Source of the DNA: Tabrizicola sp.
GTDB taxonomy: Bacteria > Pseudomonadota > Alphaproteobacteria > Rhodobacterales > Rhodobacteraceae
Direction: 5' to 3'
NCBI RefSeq assembly: GCF_022842145.1
Contig: NZ_JALHQD010000001.1
Span: forward strand, 626,127-690,126
Length of the DNA: 64,000 nt
The position numbers and the translations under genes were made by a program. The notes beneath the pieces are model-generated. The model made no database searches. It was not told where the DNA came from and was given only the letters and a program-made list of their open reading frames with translations. Positions 17,200-25,720 of the stretch are shown here, one piece after another. Numbering within the stretch: the stretch's first letter is position 1; each line of letters starts with the position of its first letter.

Positions 17200-18147
17200 T
17201 CAGGGACGGAAGGCTGCCAGCCCGTCGGTCAGGTAGCGCTCGGCCAGGTCAAGCGTTCCCACAGTGTAGGTCGCCCCGCCCAGTGCCTGTGCGGTGTCGC
17301 TGTCCGCCCGCGTCGCAAGCCAGGCGGTCAGCAGCACCCGGCGCAGGAAGATCAGCGTGGGGATCATCGCGCGATCTTCGTCGGGGAGGTGCGTGATGCG
17401 GCTGTAGCCCTCGACCCAAGCCGCGATGAGGTCGGGCAGGCGCGGATCGGTCTCGATGAAGGACAGGGCCGCGGCAAGGTCATAGACCCACCAGCCAAAG
17501 CCGCAGTCGTCGAAGTCGATGGCAGTAAGCCTGTCGTCCTGCACCATCAGATTGGCCAGCCGAAGGTCGGCGTGGATCAGGCCGAAGACCTTGGGCCCGG
17601 TTCCATACGCGGCCAGCTTCAAAGCCAGCGCGTCGGTGGCGCGGGCAAGCAGAGCTGCGCCTGCGGCATCCAGGCCTTGCGCCTGACGCCAGTGACCCCA
17701 ATGCGGCTGCGGGCCAAGGATCGTCACGTGATCCCAGCGTTTGCGCGCGAACCCGGCGGGAGGGGTCCAGCTGCGGGCCTGCAGGTGCAAACGGGCGGTG
17801 ATCTCTCCCAACGGTGCGAACCAGCGGGCAAGGTCGTCCCCTGGCTGAAGTTCCTGACCCTCGATGGGCGCGAAAGCGACAAGGAAGCGGCCGTCCAGTT
17901 CCGTCACCAACCCTTGCTTTCCGGCAATCGGACGGACAGCGTTCAGTCCCGGAAGGTCCTGCAAGGCGGTCAGCCAGGCCAGTTCCGAAGCGATCTCGGG
18001 CTTTGTGTGGTAGCCTTGGCGGTGGAGCCGCAGGACCAGCGGACCCGCCCGCCAAGTCTCGTTCTCGGACCGGTTGAGGAGGGTCAGGGGCGTGTCATCC
18101 GGCAGGCCGTAGACCGGAAGCGCCCGGGTGATCAGGTCAGGCATCAT
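17200..18147 (-). CDS. APH-fold phosphotransferase family protein
   Basis: A 315-residue kinase of the aminoglycoside phosphotransferase/homoserine kinase II fold (PF01636). The catalytic Brenner motif is visible as HADLRLANL, and the Mg-binding motif as DFDDCGFGWWVYDLAAAL. It starts at one of two consecutive ATG codons (18147 or 18144), inside the last bases of cobF, with an overlap of 8-11 bp. Such overlap suggests that it is translated from the cob transcript. Known relatives phosphorylate amino acids, choline or sugars; a role in the threonine-phosphate branch of cobalamin synthesis is only a conjecture. Confidence 0.82.
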   Translation of the reverse strand: MMPDLITRALPVYGLPDDTPLTLLNRSENETWRAGPLVLRLHRQGYHTKPEIASELAWLTALQDLPGLNAVRPIAGKQGLVTELDGRFLVAFAPIEGQELQPGDDLARWFAPLGEITARLHLQARSWTPPAGFARKRWDHVTILGPQPHWGHWRQAQGLDAAGAALLARATDALALKLAAYGTGPKVFGLIHADLRLANLMVQDDRLTAIDFDDCGFGWWVYDLAAALSFIETDPRLPDLIAAWVEGYSRITHLPDEDRAMIPTLIFLRRVLLTAWLATRADSDTAQALGGATYTVGTLDLAERYLTDGLAAFRP

Positions 18148-18880
18148 CGCCCCGGCGAAGGAGGTAGATATCCATGATCCAGCCATGCTCTGCCCGCAGG
18201 CAGGCGCGCGTTGCAAGGATCGTGTCCGAGACCTGGGCGAGCGGCCCCTGGATCAGCGTCTCCTCGGGCATGCCGACATAGGCGCCCCACCAGATATGCG
18301 TGTTCCCGGCATCGATGGCGGTAAAGGCCCCACCCTTGTCCAGCATGACGGCCAGGGTCGTCGCGCCTTCGGGCCAGCCGTGATCGCGCAACTGGCGGCC
18401 GGTGGTGATGGTCACGGGTGCCGCAAGAGTGTTCAGCGGGATGGCATGTGCAGCCGTAAGCGCCTGAAGGCTGGTGATGCCGGCAACGACCTTGACCGTC
18501 ACGCCGGACAGGCGGGCCGCGATGCGAAGGGTGCTGTCGTAAAGCGAGGGGTCGCCCCAGACCATCAGGGCGACGTTTGTGGACCCGGGATGCATGGCGA
18601 TGGTCCCGGCCCAGACCTGCGCGATGGCATCGTGCCAGTCGTTCACCGCGCCAAGGTAATCATCCTGGTCCGCCCGCTGCGGTACGTCGTATTCGGCAAC
18701 CGGGACGGGAGTTTTCAGCACCTGGCCAAGGATCTGGCGACGCAGGTCGGCAAGGTCAGACTTCGCGTCGCCCTTGCGCGGGATCAGGATCAGATCCGCC
18801 CCGTTCAGCGCGCGGATCGCCTGACCGGTGACATGATCCGGATTGCCCGTGCCGATGCCGATCAGCCAAAGGGTTGTCAT
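18137..18880 (-). CDS. cobF: Precorrin-6A synthase (deacetylating) CobF
   Basis: Enzyme of the aerobic cobalamin pathway that methylates precorrin-5 at C-1 with loss of acetate, giving precorrin-6A. The 247-residue protein begins LIGIGTGNPDHVTGQAIRAL, the SAM-binding start of the tetrapyrrole methylase fold, and has MVWGDPSLYDSTLRIA and VVAGITSLQALTAAHAIPL. The ATG at 18880 overlaps the cobA stop as ATGA. CobF is present only in oxygen-dependent B12 producers, matching cobG in the same locus. Confidence 0.95.
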   Translation of the reverse strand: MTTLWLIGIGTGNPDHVTGQAIRALNGADLILIPRKGDAKSDLADLRRQILGQVLKTPVPVAEYDVPQRADQDDYLGAVNDWHDAIAQVWAGTIAMHPGSTNVALMVWGDPSLYDSTLRIAARLSGVTVKVVAGITSLQALTAAHAIPLNTLAAPVTITTGRQLRDHGWPEGATTLAVMLDKGGAFTAIDAGNTHIWWGAYVGMPEETLIQGPLAQVSDTILATRACLRAEHGWIMDIYLLRRGDDA

Positions 18881-19599
18881 GCGCCCTCGGCAAGGTTGCC
18901 CACAAGGATCAGACCCGGTAGCGGGCTGCGATCCTCGGCCAGGGTCCGGGCCAGGTCGGCGACGGTGGAGCGGTGGAGCACCTGCTCGGGCGTCGAGACG
19001 GCCTCGGCCAGCAACGCGGGTGTGTCGGGCGGTAGGCCGTGGGCGATCAGCGCCGCGGCCAATGCGGGGAAGGTGCGTTTGCCCATGTAGATGACAGTTG
19101 TCGCATTGGGGTCGGCCAGCGCGGGCAGGTTCAGGCCGGGCGGCAGGTTGCCGGTGGTATCGGCAGCAGTGATGAACTGGACCCTTTGCGCCTGCTGGCG
19201 TCTTGTCAGGGGAATCCCGGCGGCGGCAGCGGCGGCCGAAGCAGAGGTGACGCCCGGAATGATCTCGCAGGGAATACCGGCAGCGCGGACGGCGGTCAGT
19301 TCCTCCTCCAGCCGCCCGAAGATGCCCGAGTCGCCTGATTTCAGGCGGACGACGTGAACTCCGGTCAGCGCGTAGTCCACCAAAAGGCGGCTGACATGGT
19401 CCTGCTTCGGCGAAGCGCGCCCCGCCCTTTTGCCGACGCCGACCAGATCGGCCCCCGGTTTTGCCAAGGCCAGGATCGGGCCGGAGGAGAGGTCGTCGAA
19501 CAGGACCGCATCCGCCCGCTCCAGCGCCTTGACCGCCTTGACGGTCAGAAGCTCGGGGTCGCCTGGGCCGGCAGAGACGAAGGTGACAAAGCCGGTCAT
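18877..19599 (-). CDS. cobA: Uroporphyrinogen-III C-methyltransferase CobA
   Basis: SAM-dependent enzyme producing precorrin-2 from uroporphyrinogen III, the entry into siroheme and cobalamin synthesis. The 240-residue protein has VSAGPGDPELLTVKAVKAL, VRLKSGDSGIFGR and the PGVTSASAAAAAAGIPLT substrate loop. It is a single-domain CobA rather than a CysG fusion. Its start overlaps the TGA of a 30-codon ORF (ATGA), and its stop overlaps cobF. Confidence 0.95.
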   Translation of the reverse strand: MTGFVTFVSAGPGDPELLTVKAVKALERADAVLFDDLSSGPILALAKPGADLVGVGKRAGRASPKQDHVSRLLVDYALTGVHVVRLKSGDSGIFGRLEEELTAVRAAGIPCEIIPGVTSASAAAAAAGIPLTRRQQAQRVQFITAADTTGNLPPGLNLPALADPNATTVIYMGKRTFPALAAALIAHGLPPDTPALLAEAVSTPEQVLHRSTVADLARTLAEDRSPLPGLILVGNLAEGA

Positions 19600-19688
19600 G
19601 GCTTGCCCCGAAGAGACCGGACAGACGCACGTGACGGCTTCAGGGGGGGTGCGACTCTTTCGGGGCCAGGGCGGGCGGGACGGGTCAT
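19596..19688 (-). CDS. Possible 30-residue ORF bridging cobB and cobA
   Basis: A 31-codon frame begins [15 protein letters not shown] and is rich in Pro and Arg. Its ATG overlaps the cobB stop (ATGA) and its TGA overlaps the cobA start (ATGA), so it fills the gap exactly. No family is recognised. It may be a translated coupling ORF that keeps ribosomes moving from cobB to cobA rather than a functional peptide. Confidence 0.4.
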   Translation of the reverse strand: MTRPARPGPERVAPPLKPSRASVRSLRGKP

Positions 19689-21001
19689 GCGCTTGCGATC
19701 AGGTGGAAGAAGGTGCCGGTCGATAGCCCGCCGCCCGGCTGGAGTCGAGTGCTGCCGGTTTCGGCCACCGCAGTGCCGGTGGCATCGCTGACCTTGGCCA
19801 GCGGGGCGTCGGGTTGGGTCAGGATGGTGGAGTAGTGGAACTCGTGTCCCCGCAGCAGACTGCCAACAGGATGTCCCGGCATGGCCTGTGCCAGGGTGGC
19901 ACTGCGGTAGCCCAGGTGCATCTTCCGTTTCTCGTAGCTGGTGACCAGCCCCAGAAGGCCCGCCATCTGGTGCCGGACGCCGTCCTTGTCGACGATCGCC
20001 TCGCCCATCGCCATGTAGCCCCCGCATTCGCCGTGCACCGGCTTTGTCGCGGCAAAGGCCCGCAAGCCGGTGCGGAAGCGGTCGGCCCCGGCCAGCGTCG
20101 CGCCATGCAGTTCGGGGTAACCGCCCGGAAGCCAGCAGACGTCGGCCGTGGCGTCCGGGGACTGGTCCGCCAGCGGCGAGAACGGCAAGACCTCGGCCCC
20201 GGCCGCGCGCCAGCCGTGCAAAAGATGCGGGTAGACGAAACTGAACGCCACGTCCCGTGCCAGGGCGATGCGCTGGCCCGGCGGGATGATCCGGGCCGAA
20301 AGGGTCTGCTGGGCCGTCGTTGCCGCCGCCGCGATCAGAGCATCAAGGTCCACACAGTCCCGCACCAGCTGCGACGCCTCGGCGATCAAAGCTTGCAGGG
20401 CCGGCTGTTCCTCGGCCTGCACCAGGCCCAGGTGGCGTTCGGGCATTGCGATGGCCGCGCGCTTGGGCAGGACACCCAGGACGATCAGCCCCGCCTCGGC
20501 CATTCCGTCACGGATCAGCGCCTCGTGCCGGGGCGAGGCAACACGATTGAGGATCACGCCCGCCACCCGGACGCCGGGACGGAACCGGACCAGCCCCTGC
20601 GCCACCGCAGCGGCGGTTTGCGCCTGCCCGCTGGCGTCGATCACCAGGACCACCGGCCAGCCCATCCGCTGTGCCAGGTCCGCGCTGGCGCCGTTGCCGG
20701 TCGCTCCCGGCGCGGCGACCCCGTCGAACAGCCCCATCGACCCTTCGGCCAGGACAAGGTCCGCACCGTCGGCCACCGTCAACATCCCGTCCAGCATCAC
20801 GGGCGGCATTGCCCAGGTGTCCAGGTTGAACGAGAAGCGCCCACTTGCTGCCCGGTGGAAGGCCGGGTCGATGTAATCCGGTCCGTTCTTGAACGGCTGG
20901 ACCTTCAGCCCCCGGTCCCGCAGCGCGCCCAGAAGTCCCAGCATGACCGTGGTCTTGCCGGTTCCCGAAGCCGGGGCCGCAATGAGAAGACCCGGGATCA
21001 T
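19685..21001 (-). CDS. cobB: Cobyrinate a,c-diamide synthase CobB
   Basis: ATP- and glutamine-dependent amidase that converts hydrogenobyrinic acid to its a,c-diamide in the aerobic pathway. The 438-residue protein has the P-loop [16 protein letters not shown] near the N-terminus. The [13 protein letters not shown] and EGSMGLFDG segments follow. The C-terminal class I glutamine amidotransferase domain carries the nucleophile motif HGECGGYM and the GHEFHYS histidine. The start overlaps the cobM stop (ATGA). Confidence 0.96.
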   Translation of the reverse strand: MIPGLLIAAPASGTGKTTVMLGLLGALRDRGLKVQPFKNGPDYIDPAFHRAASGRFSFNLDTWAMPPVMLDGMLTVADGADLVLAEGSMGLFDGVAAPGATGNGASADLAQRMGWPVVLVIDASGQAQTAAAVAQGLVRFRPGVRVAGVILNRVASPRHEALIRDGMAEAGLIVLGVLPKRAAIAMPERHLGLVQAEEQPALQALIAEASQLVRDCVDLDALIAAAATTAQQTLSARIIPPGQRIALARDVAFSFVYPHLLHGWRAAGAEVLPFSPLADQSPDATADVCWLPGGYPELHGATLAGADRFRTGLRAFAATKPVHGECGGYMAMGEAIVDKDGVRHQMAGLLGLVTSYEKRKMHLGYRSATLAQAMPGHPVGSLLRGHEFHYSTILTQPDAPLAKVSDATGTAVAETGSTRLQPGGGLSTGTFFHLIASA

Positions 21002-21783
21002 CCGCCGGTCCCCGGAAAGCGCGGATGCGTGCCGACAGGCCGGTAGCGGCGGTCATAGTCGCCAGCGTAAAGGCGGCTTTCCTCGAAGCCTTCCTGGGCC
21101 AGCGCGGGACCGACGAGAATCAGGGCCGTGCGCTCGACCTCCGCCGGCACCGCGTCTTTCAGCGTGGCAAGCGTCGCGCGGATGATCCGCTGGTCGGGCC
21201 AGGAGGCGCGCCAGACCACCGCCACCGGACACTCCGCGCCATAGTGCGGGACCAGATCCGCGGTCAGCTTGTCGATCAGGTGGATCGACAGGTGCAAGGC
21301 CAGCGTCGCCCCCGTCGCGCCAAAGGCGGACAGGGTTTCGCGCGAAGGCATCTGCGTCGCCCGGCCTTCCGTGCGCGTCAGCACGACGGATTGTGCCAGC
21401 CCCGGCAGAGTCAGCTCCACCCCCAGCGCGGCAGCGGCGGCCGCAAAGGACGGAACGCCGGGCGTGACGTCATAGGGGATGGCCAACGCGCGCAGACGGC
21501 GCAACTGCTCGCCCATTGCCGACCAGACCGACAGGTCCCCGGAATGCAGGCGTGCCACGTCCTGGCCCTTTTCATGCGCCGAGACGATCTCGGCCGTGAT
21601 CTCGTCCAGTGACAGGGGCGCGGTGTTCACGATGCGGCAGCCCGGCGCGCAATGCGAGAGCACGCCTTCGGGCACCAGCGACCCGGCATAAAGACAGACC
21701 GGAGAGGCCGCGATCAGATCCCGCCCGCGCAGGGTCAGCAGATCCGCCGCCCCCGGCCCGGCTCCGATGAAGTGGACCGTCAT
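20998..21783 (-). CDS. cobM: Precorrin-4 C11-methyltransferase CobM
   Basis: SAM-dependent methylase adding the C-11 methyl group to precorrin-4. The 261-residue protein begins [22 protein letters not shown] and shows [18 protein letters not shown] and [22 protein letters not shown], all typical of CobM/CbiF. It lies 135 bp downstream of cobE, from which it is separated by a structured repeat. It overlaps cobB at its 3' end. Confidence 0.95.
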   Translation of the reverse strand: MTVHFIGAGPGAADLLTLRGRDLIAASPVCLYAGSLVPEGVLSHCAPGCRIVNTAPLSLDEITAEIVSAHEKGQDVARLHSGDLSVWSAMGEQLRRLRALAIPYDVTPGVPSFAAAAAALGVELTLPGLAQSVVLTRTEGRATQMPSRETLSAFGATGATLALHLSIHLIDKLTADLVPHYGAECPVAVVWRASWPDQRIIRATLATLKDAVPAEVERTALILVGPALAQEGFEESRLYAGDYDRRYRPVGTHPRFPGTGG

Positions 21784-21811
21784 GCCGCACCCTTGCAGAG
21801 GCGAGCCCCTG

Positions 21812-21923
21812 CCCTTTCACATTTGCCCAAATATCCCCTGCGGAGCACGCCCGAGCCGGTTGCGCGCCCTTCGCGCGCAGAGGCGAGACAAAAGGCTCGC
21901 GCCGCAAGGCGCTCGATTTCACA
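21812..21923 (+). repeat. Structured intergenic repeat, copy A
   Basis: A stretch of about 112 bp between cobE and cobM begins CCCTTTCAC and continues TTTGCCCAAATATCCCC. It contains GC-rich inverted arms (TTGCGCG with CGCGCAG), then GGCGAGACAAAA. By eye it is about 80% identical to the reverse complement of 27499-27608. Its edge includes the cobE stop codon. It is probably a dispersed intergenic element; it may also act as a transcription pause or processing site. Confidence 0.75.
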
Positions 21924-22290
21924 AGCGTCCGTCACCGGCACCCTCCGCAATCGCCGCCGTCGCTGTCCCGTCCGCCGACACCGCCCGCGGCGCCCTCAGC
22001 CGCGCGCCCTGACCCGCTGCCGCCAGAGCTGCCGCTTCGGCGATCGAGCCCGTGCCGAACAGCGCTTCCACCCGGTCGGACCTGGTCAGCGTCGCCACGC
22101 TCCGCAGTCGCTCGGGCGCCAAGGCCACCACGGGCAGGTCCAGCGCCTGGCCCAGGGGCACCAGTCCGTCGGCCTTGGCCGCATGCGTCGCCAGATGCGT
22201 CACACCCACCGGCCCTCCGGCCTTTGCCAGCGCGTCCTGCAATGCGGCCAGGGTTGCCCCGGCGCGGAAACCGAATCCTGCCACGATCAT
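21919..22290 (-). CDS. cobE: CobE / CbiG C-terminal domain protein
   Basis: A 123-residue protein corresponding to the C-terminal domain of CbiG, called CobE in aerobic producers. Its exact role is unsettled; it may bind a corrin intermediate. The family pattern MIVAGFGFRAGAT, LATHAAKADG and DGTATAAIAEGA is clear. The start at 22290 overlaps the cobL stop (ATGA). Confidence 0.9.
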   Translation of the reverse strand: MIVAGFGFRAGATLAALQDALAKAGGPVGVTHLATHAAKADGLVPLGQALDLPVVALAPERLRSVATLTRSDRVEALFGTGSIAEAAALAAAGQGARLRAPRAVSADGTATAAIAEGAGDGRL

Positions 22291-23456
22291 CGGCTGACGC
22301 TCCACTGCAGGATCGGCAGTGCTGCGCGCCAGCCCCGCTTGCGGCCGATCGGGGCTGCTTCCGACAGTTCGACCTTCAGAAGGTCGCCCCCTTGACGGGC
22401 CGACCAGTCAAGGACCAGGGCCTCGGTCTCCAGCGTCACGGCGTTCATTACAAGACGCGTGCCGGGCGGGATCAGGTCCCAAAGCCTGGCCAGCAAGGCG
22501 TCCGACGCGCCGCCTCCGATGAAGACGGTATCGGGGCGAGACAGGCGCTCCAGACCCTCCGGAGCGCGGATTTCGGTCAGGCGGTGGCGGTGCGACAGCC
22601 CAAAGCTGTCCACGTTGCCGCGGGCACGGGCGGCGCGCGCGGGATCGGCCTCCAGCGCCTCGACCCGCGCGCCGCCGGCCAGGAGCCATTCGATTCCGAC
22701 CGAGCCGGAACCCGCACCGATGTCCCAAAGCACCTCGCCTGGGCGCGGGGCAAGGGCGGAAAGGGTCAGGGCGCGCACGGGTCGCTTGGTGATCTGGCCG
22801 TCGTGTTGGAAAAGCTCATCCGGCAAGCCACTGGCCCGCGGCAGCCCGGGATCGGTGGCCTCGATGGCCGCCGAGACCGGGGCCCCGATCGGGTCATCCG
22901 GCAGACCCGGCGTGATGCGCTCACGCGGCCCCCCAAGGCATTCGAGCACGGTCAGGCGGGCGTTGGGGTGGCCGTTGGTGGCAAGCCAGGCGGAAAGCTC
23001 GGCCACTGCGGACCCATCGCGAAGCGTGCAGATCACCCGGACTCCCTTGCCGAGAACCGGACGCAGGCGCGCGAACGGAGCGGCGTGGAGGCCAAGACAT
23101 ATTGTCTCCTCCAGCCGCCAGCCCAGCCGGTTCGCGGCCAGCTGGAAGGTAGACGGCGCAGGGTGCGACACCCATTCTCCGGGGGTAAGATGTGCCATCA
23201 GGCTGCCGCCCGCGCCAAACCAGAACGGATCCCCCGAGGCCAGGACGACGACAGGAGTGCCGCGCTGGGCCAGGACGGGGGTCGGATCGAACGGCACCGG
23301 CCAGGCTTGGCCCTTGTCTCCGGCGCCGATCAAGTCCAGATGCCGGGGACCGCCGAACACCGTTTTCGCATCGGCAAGGGCAGCGTGGCTTGCGGGCGCA
23401 AGGCCAGCCGGTCCATCTTCGTTCAGCCCGATTATGGTAAGCCAGGCATCACGCAT
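22287..23456 (-). CDS. cobL: Precorrin-6Y C5,15-methyltransferase (decarboxylating) CobL
   Basis: Bifunctional enzyme of 389 residues. The N-terminal tetrapyrrole methylase domain (WLTIIGLNEDGPAGL, VVVLASGDPFWFGAG) and the C-terminal Rossmann methylase domain (LWDIGAGSGSVGIEWLL) together methylate C-5 and C-15 and decarboxylate the acetate chain at C-12. The start at 23456 has AGAAGGAG 10 bases upstream and matches the family N-terminus. Its start codon overlaps that of cobK on the opposite strand, so the cobL promoter must lie inside cobK unless there is read-through from cobJ. Confidence 0.94.
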   Translation of the reverse strand: MRDAWLTIIGLNEDGPAGLAPASHAALADAKTVFGGPRHLDLIGAGDKGQAWPVPFDPTPVLAQRGTPVVVLASGDPFWFGAGGSLMAHLTPGEWVSHPAPSTFQLAANRLGWRLEETICLGLHAAPFARLRPVLGKGVRVICTLRDGSAVAELSAWLATNGHPNARLTVLECLGGPRERITPGLPDDPIGAPVSAAIEATDPGLPRASGLPDELFQHDGQITKRPVRALTLSALAPRPGEVLWDIGAGSGSVGIEWLLAGGARVEALEADPARAARARGNVDSFGLSHRHRLTEIRAPEGLERLSRPDTVFIGGGASDALLARLWDLIPPGTRLVMNAVTLETEALVLDWSARQGGDLLKVELSEAAPIGRKRGWRAALPILQWSVSR

Positions 23457-24180
23457 GACACGGATACTCCTTCTGGGCGGCACGACCGAGGCGAACCTTC
23501 TGGCCCAGGCCATCGCGAAGTCGGGGCTTTCCGGTGTCTACTCCTACGCCGGGCGGACCGAGGCGCCGATGGGCCAGCCGATCCACATGCGGGTTGGCGG
23601 CTTTGGCGGAGTCGAGGGTCTGCGGGCCTACCTTCAGGCTGAAGCGATCACCCATGTGATCGACGCCACGCATCCCTTCGCCGCCCAGATGAGCAGCAAT
23701 GCCGTCGCCGCCTGCACGGCCGAGGGCGTCCCCCTGATCGCGCTGGAGCGCGCGCCCTGGACGCCGGGTGAGGGCGACCGCTGGACGCATGTGGCCGACA
23801 TCGACGCCGCCGTTGCCGCGCTGGATGGCCCCACACAGCGGGTATTCCTGGCGATCGGTCGCCAGCATATCGACGCCTTCGCCGCGCAGCCGCAGCACCG
23901 CTATCTCCTCCGGCTGGTAGATCAGCCGACCGCCCTGCCTTTCCCCGCCGATGTGGTTGTGGCCCGCGGCCCGTTCGACGTGGCTGGAGACACTGCCCTG
24001 ATGCAGGGGCATGGGACCCAGGTCGTCGTTGCCAAAAACGCCGGTGGCAAGGGCGCGGTGGCCAAGATCGCGGCGGCTCGGGCGCTTGGGCTGCCGGTGG
24101 TGATGATCGACCGGCCCGTGTTGCCGCCCCGTCGGGTGGTGCACAGCGTGCCCGCCGTCATGTCCTGGCTGAACGGTTGA
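23455..24180 (+). CDS. cobK: Precorrin-6A reductase CobK
   Basis: NADPH-dependent reductase converting precorrin-6A to precorrin-6B. The 241-residue protein shows ILLLGGTTEANLLA, HVIDATHPFAAQMSSNA and VVVAKNAGGKGAVAKIAAARAL, all diagnostic of CobK/CbiJ. It is the only gene on the plus strand within the cobA-to-cobW block. Its ATG (23455-23457) shares two bases with the reverse complement of the cobL start codon, so upstream signals must lie inside cobL. It converges on cobJ with a pair of palindromes between. Confidence 0.94.
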   Translation: MTRILLLGGTTEANLLAQAIAKSGLSGVYSYAGRTEAPMGQPIHMRVGGFGGVEGLRAYLQAEAITHVIDATHPFAAQMSSNAVAACTAEGVPLIALERAPWTPGEGDRWTHVADIDAAVAALDGPTQRVFLAIGRQHIDAFAAQPQHRYLLRLVDQPTALPFPADVVVARGPFDVAGDTALMQGHGTQVVVAKNAGGKGAVAKIAAARALGLPVVMIDRPVLPPRRVVHSVPAVMSWLNG

Positions 24181-24190
24181 ACCGGGACCC

Positions 24191-24232
24191 GGACTTTTCG
24201 AAAAGTCCGTCAAAATCCTTCGAAGGATTTTG
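24191..24232. terminator. Twin palindromes between convergent cobK and cobJ
   Basis: Two perfect palindromes lie side by side: GGACTTTTCGAAAAGTCC (24191-24208) and a 22-bp one at 24211-24232 with arms CAAAATCCTTC/GAAGGATTTTG. Both arms include A/T runs, so each could end transcripts from either side. They sit between the 3' ends of cobK and cobJ, as expected for a bidirectional terminator. Confidence 0.75.
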
Positions 24233-24251
24233 GCCCCGTGCCGAACCGTGC

Positions 24252-24986
24252 TCATCCCGCGCTCCTGGGTGAGTAGACGAAGCGACCGACGCGGCGGGTG
24301 GCCGAGTTGCCCACGATCACCACGGTGCGCATGTCGGCCATTTCGGGCGTAGCTTCTCCGAGGGTGACGGTCGTGATCCGCTGTTCCGGGGTACTGACCG
24401 CGCGGGCGAAGGTGATCAGGCGGTCCGGCCCGCACTCCTCGCGAAGGGTCTGCAATGTCTTGACGAAGCCCTCGGGGCGGCTGGCAGAGCGGGGATTGTA
24501 GAAGGCCATCGCGAAATCGGCGCGGGCGGCGTGGCGGAGGCGGGTTTCGATCACCTCCCAGGGTTTAAGGTTATCGCTCAGGTTGATGCAGCAGAAATCA
24601 TGCCCCAATGGCGCACCGGCGGCGGCGGCGGCGGCAAGCATCGCGGTGATCCCGGGTAGGACGCGGATATCGAGGGCTTGCCAATCCGCGCGGCCCTCCA
24701 GCGCCTCGAACACCGCCGAGGCCATCGCGAAGACACCGGGATCGCCGGAAGACACGACGACAACGCGCTTGCCCTCGGATGCCATCTGCAAGGCGGCGCG
24801 GGCGCGGTCCAGTTCGACGCGGTTGTCGGAGGGATGAAGGGTCAAGCCCGGGCGCGGGGCCACCCGTGCGACGTAAGGAATGTAGCCGACAACGTCGGTA
24901 GCTTCGGCCAGCACTTCGGACACCTCTGGAGTCACCAGCCGGTCATCCCCCGGCCCCAGGCCCGCGATGACAAGCCAGCCGGTCAT
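24252..24986 (-). CDS. cobJ: Precorrin-3B C17-methyltransferase CobJ
   Basis: SAM-dependent enzyme that methylates C-17 and contracts the ring of precorrin-3B to give precorrin-4. The 244-residue protein starts VIAGLGPGDDRLVTPEV and contains VVVVSSGDPGVFAMASAVFEAL, VLPGITAMLAAAAAAGAPLGHDF and NPRSASRPEGF. It is a single CobJ domain. The start overlaps the cobI stop (ATGA). Confidence 0.95.
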   Translation of the reverse strand: MTGWLVIAGLGPGDDRLVTPEVSEVLAEATDVVGYIPYVARVAPRPGLTLHPSDNRVELDRARAALQMASEGKRVVVVSSGDPGVFAMASAVFEALEGRADWQALDIRVLPGITAMLAAAAAAGAPLGHDFCCINLSDNLKPWEVIETRLRHAARADFAMAFYNPRSASRPEGFVKTLQTLREECGPDRLITFARAVSTPEQRITTVTLGEATPEMADMRTVVIVGNSATRRVGRFVYSPRSAG

Positions 24987-25720
24987 TCCGCGATTTCCGG
25001 GCGGCGGCCGTGGCCGTGGACCAGGACGATGGCGAAGTAGGGGCAGTCTTCGACGTCGATTTCGGCCAGGCGCGCGATGCGCTGGCCGGGCATCGTGCCC
25101 CGTTCCACCACCCAGGCTGCGTGCAGGCGGCCGGCCCGTTCCAGCGCGCGGCGGACGCGGGGGAGGTTGCGGCCGGTCTTCATGATGACCAGCGCATCGG
25201 CACCTTCCATGTGGCGCACGAGGTCGTCCTCCGGCAGCGTGCCCATCAGCACGGTCAGCACGTCGTCGCCCCAGGTGATCGGGGTGTCGGTGGCATTCCA
25301 GCAGCCGGTCATGCCGGTGATGCCGGGGATCACCTCGACCGGAACCCGACCCTGCAGGCGGGAATGCAGGTGCATGAAACTGCCGTAGAAGAAGGGGTCG
25401 CCTTCGCAGAGGACAACCACATCCTCGGTCTGCGCGAGGGTCGCGAGGCGGTCCGCCCAGTCGTCATAGAAGCGGGCCAGAGCATCGGTGTATTCCGGGC
25501 TGGCGAAGGGAAGCTCGGTCGTGACCGGATATTCCATCGGGTATTCGATGGCATCCAGGGGCAGCATCCCCTCGACGATCCGTCTGGCCTGACCAGCCCG
25601 ACCTTCCTTGCGGAAATAGGCGATGTGCTTTGCCGTCCCGATGGTGCGAGCAGCCTTGAGGCTCATCAGCTCGGGATCGCCGGGACCGAGGCCGGCACAG
25701 ATCACGCGACCCATGCTCAT
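24983..25720 (-). CDS. cobI: Precorrin-2 C20-methyltransferase CobI
   Basis: SAM-dependent methylase converting precorrin-2 to precorrin-3A. The 245-residue protein begins MSMGRVICAGLGPGDPELMS and shows VVLCEGDPFFYGSFMHLHSRL and VIPGITGMTGCWNATDTPI. The start at 25720 overlaps the cobH stop (ATGA); longer in-frame extensions upstream only overlap cobH. Confidence 0.95.
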   Translation of the reverse strand: MSMGRVICAGLGPGDPELMSLKAARTIGTAKHIAYFRKEGRAGQARRIVEGMLPLDAIEYPMEYPVTTELPFASPEYTDALARFYDDWADRLATLAQTEDVVVLCEGDPFFYGSFMHLHSRLQGRVPVEVIPGITGMTGCWNATDTPITWGDDVLTVLMGTLPEDDLVRHMEGADALVIMKTGRNLPRVRRALERAGRLHAAWVVERGTMPGQRIARLAEIDVEDCPYFAIVLVHGHGRRPEIAE

